This document shows positions 14,701 to 26,700 of a stretch of 64,000 bases of DNA, one piece after another. Source of the stretch: Plutella xylostella (taxonomy: Eukaryota > Arthropoda > Insecta > Lepidoptera > Plutellidae). The translations under genes were made by a program, and so were the position numbers. Under the pieces are notes generated by a model. It had not been told where the DNA came from and did no database searches. It worked only from the letters and a program-made list of their open reading frames with translations. Within the stretch, counting starts at the first letter, position 1. Each line of letters begins with the position of its first letter. The stretch is from contig NC_064005.1 of assembly GCF_932276165.1 (NCBI RefSeq), positions 558,001 to 622,000 of the forward strand, written 5' to 3'.

Positions 14701-17700
14701 TTTCTTTGAATATGCTGACATCGATGAAATTTATAATGAGGTAGGATATTTAATCCATATTTTGCACATATTAAAAAAAAATAGTATACAGTAGCGATAG
14801 CGGTCACCAAACTAAGCTTGGTCTGTATCTTGAGGTACCATTGGTATCTAAGTATTTTCTAGCTTTAATTATGCCGACACTGAAAAGGCTGTTAATTAAA
14901 GGTAGCTATAAGTACCTACTTGTATTTACCTCTACATATTTTTACCTACTTATATGTGTTTATTTACTTACTGAATGCTTGATTGTAAACTCTTCTCATG
15001 GTATGCTAATTATTACCATGCACCATGTAATATGCACAAATATTGTCATGTTATGTAACTACTTACTGAGAACTTCATAGTTAAAACTGATAATTGAAAT
15101 CTTTATACTGTTGATTTTACAACTCATATGCATACTAACTCTAATTATATTATATTCATTTGATAGAAAATTTAATACTTAAGATTCAGTCAATTTAAAA
15201 TAATTAATATAAAATTCCACGAAACTTTAACTAATTATAATGTAATCATGTTACAATATAATAGGAATGTCATTACATCAACTAATTTATATATGAATAA
15301 TTCATAATTAATTCGTGGCCACCGTAACACTTAACTTTTTGTCCGTGTCTCAAGCAATTGAAAACTTGTAATTGGCTAACTATCATTATTTCAAAATATT
15401 TGTTAATTTTCCTGTAAATAGATAAAAGTAATAAGAACGATTTATGATAAAAAGTACATAATATAATATTATACCGTACTTAACTAGGTACATTATTAAG
15501 CTGTGGATGTAACTCATTACTTGCGACTAATATACAATTTATTTCTCACTTTCCTACTCTAATTCCTGTTCTTGTTTTAGGATAGGAATATTTACATATT
15601 GTATGATGAATATGATGATGATAAAGAAAACGATGATTTAAATATGAAGATATAATTGGAATAATCATAAAATGAGAATATGCATATAAAAATCTACATA
15701 ATGAGAATGGCTGACTGGTCAGTATTGATCTATTAAATCAAGATCGTTAAAACACTTTAATATAATTACAAAGAAAAGGCTGATTTAATATGGAGACACA
15801 AGAATATAAGACATAAAATGAAAGGATTGGAATACCTACATTATAAGAATATGGAAAGAAAATACTTACATTTTATACACATAATACAAGAATGTATTGG
15901 AATATTAAGAGAATGGCTGTCTAAAGCTCTATTAAATCAAGATGGTTAACACACTTTAATAAAATTACAAAGAAAATGTTGATTCAATATGAAGACACAA
16001 GAATATTAGAATTTGAATACATTATGAGAACATGGAAAGAAACTTACATTTTATATACATATATTATGAGAATGGCTGAACAGTATTGTCCTAATAAATC
16101 AAAATGTTTAACACACTGTTGTTATTATAATAAATGATGATTTAAATATAAAAATACAAGAATATTATATATATAAAATAGAAGAATTGGAATATATTTT
16201 GATACTAAGATACCTGCATTATAAATATATTATGAGAATGGATGACCGAACAGTATTGTTCCGATAAATGAAGTTGAATGATATGCTGAAGTGCAAGCGG
16301 TGCTCACACAAGGATGTGATTGGTATGCCGAAGCACAAGCGGTACTCACTGAATGATAATACACACACTTTAATATTGTTATAATAAAAGGTGAATGGTA
16401 TGCCGAAGTGCAAGCGGTGCTCACACAGGGTTGTGAATGGTATGCCGAAGCACAAGCGGTGCTCACCTAATGATAATTAGTATATAGTGGCTGGTATGCC
16501 GAAGTGCAAGCGGTGCTCACACTGGGTTGTGAATGGTATGCCGAAGCACAAGCGGTACCCACTATACTATTTATCTGATAAAGAGTAAGTATGTTGTCCG
16601 AGTATATGTGGTTGGTATGCCGATGTGCAAGCGGTACTCACACTGGGTTGTGACTGGTATGCCGAAGCACAAGCGGTGCCCACAATACTAGTGACATTTT
16701 ATATATAAACTGAGCCTATATTTCTTATAATACTCTTATTAAGTATAATAATACTTTCTTTCACTTTAATGTTACTCAAAATAAATAAAGATTATGTTTA
16801 AATTTTAAAATTATATCAGAAACAAAATCATATCAATATTCAAATAATCACTATTTAATGTACCTACTCGTACGAATTAATTTGACTTATTCTGCTCCGA
16901 GGCCATTGTCCAGCAGTAGAACACTAATAAGGAGGCCATTGTCCAGCAGTAGAACACTAATAAGAAGGCCATTGTCCAGCAGTAGAACAACAATAAGGAG
17001 GCCATTGTCCAGCAGTAGAACACTAATAAGGAGGCCACTGTCCAGCAGTAGAACAATAAACAAAAAAAAAAACAACTATTAATATATAATTTGTGTACCT
17101 ATTTCAGATTCTGAGGAACAATGAACATACAGTGTAGCCGACCAAAAATTCACCTAGCAACGTTGCCGCGTAGCAGACCAGCGTCAGACCAACATTAAGT
17201 ACATCAATACGAACAGTCGGAATATGGTTTACTAATTACTTATAGTCTCTTTGAGTTTTGTTTTTAATTATGATTGCTAAGTGCATTTAATATCACCGCA
17301 TAGATATAATAACTTTATTAATTTTGCTAATTCATTCAGTTTGTTAACATACATTTAGAACTTGTTAGTTAGCGTTCGAATGGCCGACAGGGAATGGGGA
17401 CATTCCCAATAACAGGACGGCCGACTGTTAGCGTTTAAATTTACCAATGCTATTCTTTACTAATATCAAGCTACTTATTTCATCATAGGTCTGGCCGGAT
17501 TACTCTAGAAGTTGTTCTTTAGTTCATTTAGTTTCTATATTGTCTGTGATTCGCATTGACTGGCCGGTCACTCGATTCATTCATTCATTCATTCAAGATG
17601 GCAGAAAAAACAAGAATAACTTTTAAGGATTTCTGTTTGTTATTAGATTCCTTTTTGAATAGTTTGTGTTTCTTATAAAAGTATTTTACTTCAAACTTCC

Positions 17701-20700
17701 TCAGTGTCTTATTTTCAGCATCTTCTATAGTACCAAGCTAACAATATAATAGATTCTACAAGTGACTTATACAGGTTAATCCTTATTGTGAACGGGATCC
17801 TATGCCTTATCACTCCCAGCTTACCCATCACACATCGTAGTTTATCGCAGACTGAATCTATGTGGTAACGCCAGGTTAGTCGGTCATCAATGACTACACC
17901 AAGGTAAGTTTGTCTGTCCTTTTTACCTATCTGTGGACATGTGCAGTAATTGGGTTTTCTATGTAGGCAGTCGTGGCTATGGGCTATAAGTTTAACTTCT
18001 ACTGCTGGATCCGGGACGTTGTGACTAGAGCGTATATGAAGCAAAACAGTTTTTTCAGCATTAAGCACAAGCCCTGCATCATGAGACCATTCACATATGT
18101 TGGTGAAGTCAGCCTGGAGATTTTGTTCTGCGGTTTTAATGTCCTTATGATCGGATATAAGGCAGGTATCGTCGGCAAATTGAAATATGGTGCACTTCTT
18201 TACTACATTAGGAGCATCATTTACGTACGTCAGGTAATGAAGAGGTCCAAGTACTGATCCTTGGGCGGTGCCTACAGTTACTTTATGTTTGCTACTGTAA
18301 GTATCAGCTATCTTGACATAGTACGCTCTGTCGTGCAGGTATTCCTTACACCAATTCAGTACAGGACCGCGAATACCACAGTTGTCCAGCTTCTTTAGTA
18401 AGGTTTCGTGCTTAAGGGTGTCAAAGGCCTTGCTGTAGTCTATGAACACAACCAGTACGTGGCGTTTGTTATCCAGATGTGAGTTTACAAGGTCAGTGAA
18501 TTGGGAGAGTAAGCTCGACGTGCTTTTATTGGCTAGGAATCAAAACTGTGATTGTGTGATTATATTGTTACAGCTGAAAAAATTATGCATTTCGTCGCTG
18601 ATAATTCTTTCTACTATTTTGTCAACTGTAGGTAATAGTGTTATGGGTCTATATTTGTCATAATCATTCATCTTTCCTTTTTTATGTACAGGTCTTACTA
18701 CACCGGTTTTTAGTTGGGGTGGATATACAGATTTCTCAATACATTTGTTTATTAGGTTGGCTATCACCTCCGAAATTTTATCACATACCATTATGATATA
18801 AACTAGGTACTTTTCATGTAAAAAAATAAGCAGAAGCATTTTTTCAGCTGTGTAGGCGGTGGCATGCTCTGGGACATATTAAATAGAGGTCATCTCTTAA
18901 TAAGCACTAACCATTTTATATGATAAATTAAAAAAATAGTCAGAAAGTGTCAGAACAGAATTTATGAAAATGACCCAAATAAACAACAACGACTCGATAA
19001 AACGTCAACGTCAATCAAAAATGAAAGTGACAGTTACTTTGTTTTTAAATCTATAGGCTTTGATCATCAAAATGCATCGCACCTGGTGCATGACGTCATC
19101 AGCACTTTTTTACTATTTTATGATTTTCTCGAAAATGATACATCCAAAAAATACAAAAACATTTTTTTTGTGGCCTTGAGAGCTAAATCTCGAAATGGTT
19201 TTCGATTTATAGCAGCTTTAGTTTTTTGAAATGTTGTCCATTGTGCACCCGAGATATTTGAACTTGTCGACACCCTTGTAAGTTATACCATTCACGTGAA
19301 AGTCTTTTCGCTTTGTTGAGCGGTCTTTGTATCGTTTCATGTGAAGGTATTCGGTTTTCTCGTGGCTGATTCTGAGACCCACACCTTTCCCCTCTTCCTC
19401 CAGTTTCTCCGTCATTTTGACCACTTCTCGTTCACTTTGCCCAAGGATCGCAAGGTCATCGGCATACCCTACAATTTTGTGCTTTCCGTTCAACTCTACT
19501 CCCCCATCAATTAGTAGCACTTTTCGGATGATGTGTTCGAGAGCTAGATTGAACAGAACAGGCGAAAGGGCGTCACCCTGCTTGAGTCCGGTCACGACTT
19601 CAAACTCGTCCGTTAGCCCCCCTCCAGCTCAAACCCGCATTCTACACTGCCGGGCAATGAAATAGTTCCACTGATATAACACTAAATTACTCCTAAACGG
19701 AAAATGTTAGCTTTATGACGCCTTCTGCAATATTGGAGATTATTTAATTGCGCATCAGAATATTCCCATGTAAAAACTTAAATATTGTAATAAAAAATTT
19801 AATTAAATGTTTTTAAAAAAACGGGGCATTTGGCAAACAAAACAAAATCTCTAATTATGCATTTATTAGGTGTAAACGTGGTATTTTGATAACTCAGTAC
19901 TTGGTATTTCCTCCATGTGCTCTTAATACAGCTTCTATGCGATTGGGCATGCCGAATACCAGATTCTTCAGCATATGCTGAGGAAGTTCTCCCATTCTTT
20001 GATGAGCGCGTCTTTCAAGCCACGAAGTGTAATTGGAGGTGGAACTCGGTCTCCCACAGGTCTGTCGAGCTCGTCCCAAGCATGCTCAATGGGATTCAAA
20101 TCGGGGCTCCTTGCTGGCCACTCCATTTTATGGATTCCTACGTCATGAAGATACTCATTTACAACTTGAGCAGTGTGCGCCCGTGCATTATCGTGCATAA
20201 ACATGGCATTCTCGCCCATATTGGCCAATAACGGACCGGCATGTTTATAGAGGACCTTATAGACGTATCTCACAGCAGTTAGGTTTCCGTTCTCGATTGG
20301 AACTAACGCTGTTCGACCCTCTGCAGAGATACCCGTCCACACGTGAACGCTGCCTCCGCCGTGTGCCACTTTTTCTTCAAAACATACTTGTGAAAAATGT
20401 TCTCCTGGTTGTCGGTATACTCTTTTCCTTCCATCATGATGGTTAGCTTAAATTGTGACTCATCTGAGAACATCACTCTGCCCCATTCGTCCTCACCCGA
20501 TTCTGTATGATCACGAGCGTATCGCAATCGGGCAACTTTATGATGCCGTTCCAGTTTTGGGCCAATTGCTGGCCTGTTAAGCTTAATCTTCTTTCGGCAA
20601 GACGTCTCCTGACTGTCCACTCGCTTATTGGCTCCCTTTGAACTTGTAGAAGTTGTTGTTGAACGGCTACTCCCTTTTGATGTCGATTTCTTAACATAAT

Positions 20701-23700
20701 TTCCGCAATGAATCGATCTTTTCGGACTGTTGTGCACCTTGGCTTGCCAGTACCTGGTCTTCTCAGGTTTAATCCAGTCTCCCTAAACCCTTGGATCACT
20801 CGTCGTACAGTAGTATGAGTCACACCCATTATTCTGGGTGCATTTCTTTGGCTGGTTCCCATTTTCACCATGGTGATGATTCTCGCACAATCCTCGCGTG
20901 ATACAGGCATGATTTACGGGTACGAGAGCCGTAAGACTTTACAATTTTATAATTCTTTCACAAAGACAAAAAAAAAGAATGAAATTAAAAGCAAAACTAA
21001 AAACGAAGCAAACGTTTTCCTAAATTTTCAAACCCGAAAATTTTCCTTCTTTTCTTTTTTTATCCATGGCTTCGAAAAGAACACTATTAAAAAGAGTTTG
21101 CATTTAAAAATGTTTGCATAATAAACTATATTTCATTAAACTTTTTAATTCATGAAGCTAGGTTCTATATCTTAGGAGATATTAAGGTGTTTGTCGGCAT
21201 TTTGTGGGTGGAACTATTTCATTGCCCGGCAGTGTACTTGTTCCCGTAGCTATCTTAATCATTCTTACTAGCTTCTTCGGTACTTGGTAAGATGTTAGTA
21301 TGTGGTAGAGGGTCTCTCGGTCGATACTATCATAGGCTTTGGCGAAGTCAACAAAGAGACAGTGGACACTTTGGGCGTATTCCCATCGTTTTTCCATAAT
21401 TTGTTTCAGGAGAAACATTTGGTCCACTGTGCTGCGGTTTCTGCGGAAGCCACATTGATAGTCGCCGAGTATTTGCTCTGCATATGGTTCTAGGCGGGCG
21501 AGGATAATATACGAGAGCACTTTATATGCCGTTGGAAGCAACGCAATCCCTCTGTAATTTCCGCATTTCTTCCTACATCCTTTCTTGTGTATCGGACAAA
21601 TAATGCCAACATTCCACTCCATAGGTTGTTGCTCTTCCTCCCAGATCCTACGAATTAATTCGTACAATCGAGATTGCATTGCTCCCCCACCATACTTCCA
21701 AAGCTCTCCAGCAATATTATCGATACCAGGGGACTTATGATTTTTAAGCCTCATGATGGCTCTCCTAACCTCTTCGAAGTCTGGTGGTTCCTTATGAGGG
21801 TCGTGGTCTACTCGACAGTTGGCATGATACAACAGTATAAATTAAATGCCGAGTTAAAGGTCACTTTAAACGCGATTGTATCAGTTTTGTAAACATTCCC
21901 TTTGAATGCAAATTTTAGATTTAATTGGCCAAGTTGTTTACCTCCACACTTTTCGTCCATGAGACTGTCGTACACATCTTTAGCCGCCGCCACTGCCGAC
22001 AAGTTATTCGCTTCAGCTGTTGCCTGAAATCAGACCGATACGCTACTTTATTATCCTAAGCTATATAATGCATATATAGGCTAAGCTGGTAAAGATTCAC
22101 CTATCTAGATTGATATAATAATATGCACTAGCGCTAGGTAAAGTAGGTTCATAAATATTTGTATTTTTGCTATCAGTTCAAAATGTAAAGCACACTTCTA
22201 TTGATTCTTTACTTAGGTATACATATTACATATAGGTTAGATCGCATAGCAGTGTATAGGTACTAATGGATATGCACAAAGGTTCCATTCAAGAGAGCCC
22301 TGGCTCTGTCCTTGCAGATACCTACACCCCCACAGAGAATAGAATAGAAGAATAGGATAGGTACTAGGTACCTATTGCATTTCTTACCGCCAAAATAGAC
22401 TTAGGTTCCGGCAGTTCGCTCCCATTAAACACGTTCATGTATGCCTTAAAGTACAGCAGCAGGTTCTTGGCCAGCACGCGCTCGCCTTCGATCCGCTTGG
22501 GCACCAGGCTGCCAGGAGATAGCAGGAGCGGGACCAGCTGGCGGAGGTGGCTCTTGAAGTCAGTGTCTATGTCTGGAAGGAAGGTGATGAGGTTGGGAGA
22601 ACTGGTGGAGGAGATTTAAGCATCCAAGATGACTTTTTCGAAGTAAATATAAGGTCGAGGGTATGCAGATTGTTGTGGCGCCCCTAATTACAAACATATA
22701 AGGCATTATGAATGGCTTGAAGTACAGCAGCAGGTTCTTGGCCAGCACGCGCTCGCCCTCGATGCGCTTGGGCACCAGGCTGGCAGGAGACAGGAGGAGC
22801 GGGACCAGCTGGCGGAGGTGGCTCTTGAAATCGGTGTCTATGTCTGGAAGGGTTTCAGGGGTAAGGAAGGCTTTTTGTGTTGGTGGAGTAGTTTTAAGCA
22901 TTCAAGTTGACTTTAGGCTATATGTAGAGTGTTGTGGCGCTCCTAATGAGAGCTGTGGCCAGCACTAGACATTTGACGATAATGGTCACAGAATAATAAC
23001 TATATAGTACCTGCAGGGTGTAATAACCTTCCTTGTTAGGATCGAAGCCCTTATACTTTGAACATATTAGCCAACTCGAATCTTGTAACCTATAGGTTTA
23101 CCGCAGTTATCGATGGGAGGACCATACCTCTCTATAGGTATACCAAACCAACTCACCACTAAGTTTTCCAGTGAACTCCGGGTCGGTGGCGACCCTCATG
23201 CCGGGGTGCGGCAGCAGGAAGCAGCTCAGCTCCTCGAAGCACGACGCGATGTGCTCCCGCAGCGCCTGCAGCTGCTCGTGCTGCCCGGAGTGCACCTGCG
23301 GGTGGACCGTCAGCATCAGAATCGGCAGAAAAATGTGGGATCGGCTAGAGGTATTTTAGTCCTGTTACTCCCATGAGAAGCGTAAGGTTAAAAATCTAAT
23401 TTACCACGCATTCTAATGTAAGTTATGTGCGTTCTTCATTTCCGCCTACAAGGATCTTCTCAAAGCTCTATACGGTGTATCAGGTCTCCTTTTTCCACCG
23501 GACAGCCTCTCGAAAGCGAGGCCTAAGTACCTACTTGATCAGGTATTGCAGCATTAGTTACAAAAAAAACCTTTACCCCCTTATTCATAGAGAAGTACAT
23601 AACGTTTTAGCTGTTAAACAATTTGTTCTTTGACAGAGTGGAACAAAACAGTTCATTAGCTAAAACGTTGTAGGTATAACTTTTTTATGAATAAGGGGGT

Positions 23701-26700
23701 GTTATAGTGTTTTCTAGATGCTTGTGGGTATTTGAGACTCTAAATTCGATCGACCCCCTTAAACGGGAAAATTCCCCTCACCTCAAGCCTCTTCTTCAGC
23801 AGTTTCTCCCCGCCATCGGCTCCATACGGGTACTCGTAGGGGTAGCTCCAGTCCCGGATCAGGAACTGCAGCTTCTGGAAGGGCTTCCCGCCCTTTGAGC
23901 TGTCGGCCGCTAGCCGCCCGTAGTCTGTGAACAACTGGCGAGTTGCGACGGTTAATTTGCTGACATCTTTGTTGTAAAATTTAAACATTAACTATGTCTC
24001 CATATTCTGTAGGTAGGTAGGTGTGTGTTGGTAGAGACAGAAATAGGAGTGCTGTTGTGGGAGAATTGGACATATGCTATAGAATGCTTCCTGACTTCTT
24101 TGGAGGACAAATGAAGGTCCACCCAAACCTTCTATTCTGTGTCCCTGTGGAATAGCAGGTAGGTATAGTTTAGGTACCTTAACTACCTAGATAGGCAGGT
24201 AAACCGATTTGAGTCACTACAACAACCAACGTATTAAGGTAGGCTAGGCGATGATACGAAAACCAGCTGCAGTCGGCATTGCACAAATCAATCGGAAGGT
24301 TTTTATTAAATGGTCATATCATCATCAATCTGCCAAGTATAAATTCCTCACCTGTAAATGCTGCAAGTCATCTTCCTCCAGGTTCTGCGACAGGTTGTAG
24401 ATCTGCGTGGAGGACAGCATGGTGCTGAGCGCGAACACCGTCGCGTTGTCGCGCACCGTGGACTCGCTGTCGAACGTGCCTTGAGTGTCCATCAGCAGGA
24501 TCACCACCTGGGGATGATAGGGTAATGATGACGTCATCCAACAAAAATCGATCGCACGATATGTCGATATTATACTCGCTCTACCAACTTGCTATTGCTA
24601 CATTGTCCCCACTAAATCGTCCGCATGGTTTTGATTAGTGTTGCCCAAATGCAAGAACAAGACGAGACTTAGCCAGTCTTGGTCTTGGTCTTGCGCCAAT
24701 ACACCTGGTCTTGGTCTTGGTCTTGGTCTTGCGCCAATACACCTGGTCTTGGTCTTGGTCTTGGTCTTGCGCTCCCAGTCTTGGTCTTGGTCTTGGTCTT
24801 GCAGCAAGAGTCTTGCAAGTCTTGCAATTACCTATTAGTCTATTACTATTTATTAAAGTTTACTTTTTGATTTTAATAGATATTTTTTTATTCGCTATGT
24901 TTATGGTATTAGTCGTAATGCGCATAGGTCCAGTTTTTCATTTTCTTTGATACAGTTTTTTGCATCTCATAGAATTCCTAAGCGTACTTACCTATACACC
25001 GAACTGTTACACCTAACTACTCAGTGAAATAGCGCTCTGCAAGACGCAAGAGTCTTGCAGGCTATGTCTTGTTCTTGCTCAAGTCTTGCACGGTCAGTCT
25101 TGGTCTTGGTCTTGCTAAAAATACGCGGTCTTGTTCTTGGTCTTGGTCTTGCAAAAACGCAAGAACAAGACCAAGACTGCAAGACCAAGACTGAATTTGG
25201 GCAACACTAGTTTTGATGATGTGATTGATGTCCGATGGACAATTTTTCTGTGCAAAGTATAATGTCCTACGGCTCTGGCGGGTCAGGTCCTAGAGATACC
25301 GAGATAGGTAGAGGAGGATACTTATAATGAAATCTAAATCCTAAGTTGTAGGTATCTTGATCCTAGTGTGTGGCAGATGGCATTTCTCTTTGTCTATCCC
25401 AAAGTAAGTTTGGAGATGCGAAGGAGCTACTCATAGGCCTTACCTTCTCCCCACTAGGCAGAGTGGCCTTGAACGGCTGCGACCACAGCAGCAGGCCCGT
25501 GGTCTCGCGCTCGGACCCGCCGCGCCACGCGAACCCCTGCAGGGGGTCGTCTTCCGACCCTAGCCAGTCGCCGCCGGACTTTCCTAATGTGTACTGAAAT
25601 ATACGTTCATAGGTTAACAAAGATTGATAGATAGAATATTCTTTATTTGTACACAAGAATAGATTATACAAAGCTTAAATACAAACACATAGGTACAAAA
25701 AAGGCGGTCTTATCACTAAAAACGATTTTTTCAAGACAACCTTTCAAAGCATTCAGGATAGATGTTTCTTAGGGTGGTAATAACTGTTTTGGAATGAAAT
25801 AGTTTTGGAAACGTGAGGCAATAATGCGTCAACAGCAATGTAAGTACCTACATGTTCAACAATGCATTAGCCTATATTTACTCGTATTGGAGGGTAGAGG
25901 GAGGAGGTTTAAGTACTTTGGTAGCATGTGGAACTTAAAAGACGATGACTTCATTCCCATGACGAAGATGACATTAAAATTACCAAGTTCACCTTGGTAA
26001 GCCGATTTAGTTTATAATCTTGCGGTAACTTATAATCCCGACTGATAAGTGAACGGAAACGGAAGACCATGCGCTATATAATGTAGGTTAGTCTAGGTCT
26101 GGTCTAGGCAATAGATAACAACGAGATCCCTCACTACACTACCTACCAATAGGTACTTTATTACGAAAGACTCAACTAACCGTATGATGCAGATACCGCA
26201 AGAAGAAGTCCAACAAGAAGCTCTTCCCCTTCCTGAAGGCTCCGGCCACGGAGATCACCACCACGGGGCGGTCCCTCACGTCGTCTCGCAGCAGCAGCTC
26301 GGCCAGCGCCTCCTCGGCCAGGGTGAAGGAGTGCTCGGGGCCGGGGAGCACCACGCTCACCCCGCGCCCGGCGGAGAGGGAGGGGAGCTCTGGAAAGGGG
26401 GGGTGATGGGTTAATAATGTTGGCACCCAGATAGCAATTTAAACTTGTTTCAGCCTTGCATTAAGTTTGAACTGTCAAATGAGAAGACTTGCAACAAGTC
26501 TGATGAGGCAATTGAGTAAACTTGTGGCAAATTTAAATCAAACTTTCTAGTTTCCCTTAAACAAACTTGCTGCATTTTTGACACGACAAATTGGCATAAT
26601 TATCGGGTTAAAAAGACTGCAATGTCCACACGACATATTTGCAGTGGAGAGCATTGTGCAGGGTGCTGCGTCGACCAGGAGAGACTGGCTCTGCTTGCTG

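Larger units (their letters stand above)
9711..17743. mobile_element. Non-coding LTR element, 8,033 bp (LARD-like)
   Basis: Two 318-bp direct repeats (9711-10028 and 17426-17743) begin TGTTAGCG and end GCTAACA, giving the TG..CA ends of LTRs. I find no difference between them by eye. The element is flanked by a 4-bp duplication ATAT (9707-9710 and 17744-17747), and the host LINE frame is restored by removing it. The 7.4-kb interior has no gag, protease, RT, integrase or envelope frame on either strand; it holds three tandem-repeat blocks (15690-16260, 16279-16690, 16899-17060) and a decayed exon-like patch. No clear tRNA primer site or polypurine tract is visible, which leaves some doubt about mechanism. 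It is best called a large non-autonomous LTR derivative, recently inserted. Confidence 0.8.
8627..18800 (-). mobile_element. CR1-like LINE, 5'-truncated, split by an LTR element
   Basis: On the - strand the element begins in the fingers of the reverse transcriptase (about 18798) and ends in a (TTA)n tail at 8627-8655. Parts 18800-17744 and 9710-8627 join exactly at the 4-bp ATAT duplication left by the LTR element, with the protein frame continuing from LYKSLVESI to SYGLSSYGRTF. Motifs: VVRPVHKKGKMNDYDKYRPI, FIDYSKAFDTL, GTAQGSVLGPL, FADDTCLIS, and a Cys-rich SHDCLHRKPNYCTC insert shared with the LINE at 50160-54317. One stop and a frame break at about 18540 suggest decay. It interrupts a TIR element. 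Confidence 0.82.
8330..19239. mobile_element. TIR element GGACAACATTTCA, copy 1, split by a 10-kb insertion
   Basis: The left part 8330-8626 matches 58149-58450 and the right part about 18801-19239 matches 58456-58973, so this is one element of about 740 bp cut in two. Its ends are the inverted repeat GGACAACATTTCA and TGAAATGTTGTCC, each flanked by AT. It lies inside the RTE element: the RTE frame reads LGCT on one side and TDTN on the other. It has no ORF, so it is non-autonomous. The superfamily is unknown. Confidence 0.75.
7570..21840 (-). mobile_element. RTE-clade LINE, broken into three pieces by nested insertions
   Basis: Read on the - strand, pieces 21840-21235, 19642-19240 and 8329-7570 form one reverse transcriptase. 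The first has fingers and early palm (KNHKSPGIDNIAGELWKYGG, CPIHKKG, YRGIALL, QCGFRRNRS, FVDFAKAYDSI). The second has the rest of the palm (TGLKQGDALSP, GYADDLAIL, KYLGCT). The third has the thumb and C-terminus (RPVLMYGCETWTL, RLRWLGHVERM, GRRPVGRPRYRWKDEV). A Tc1-like element splits pieces one and two; a TIR element splits two and three. The 5' end with the endonuclease is absent. In-frame stops and frameshifts show it is dead. It fills most of atlastin-like intron 8. Confidence 0.85.

Noticed and set aside
16219..16466. Cys- and His-rich open frames on the - strand (two overlapping, 78 residues each)
   Set aside because: They are translations of the GGTATGCCGAAG repeat array in two frames; no start context, no family, and both frames look equally open.
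16279..17060. CRISPR-like repeat array
   Set aside because: This is an animal genome; the units are either directly tandem or unevenly spaced, spacers are repeat-derived, and no cas genes exist.
16858..17082. Open frame with 11-residue repeat RPLSSSRTLIR, and its antisense frame
   Set aside because: Product of a 33-bp tandem repeat whose length is a multiple of three.
9711..17743. Endogenous retrovirus with gag, pol or env
   Set aside because: LTRs are present but no such frame, even degraded, is visible on either strand.
24638..24950. Leu-Val and Trp-Ser repeat proteins in three frames, and an Asp-Gln repeat antisense
   Set aside because: All are readings of the TCTTGG hexamer array in the hAT MITE.
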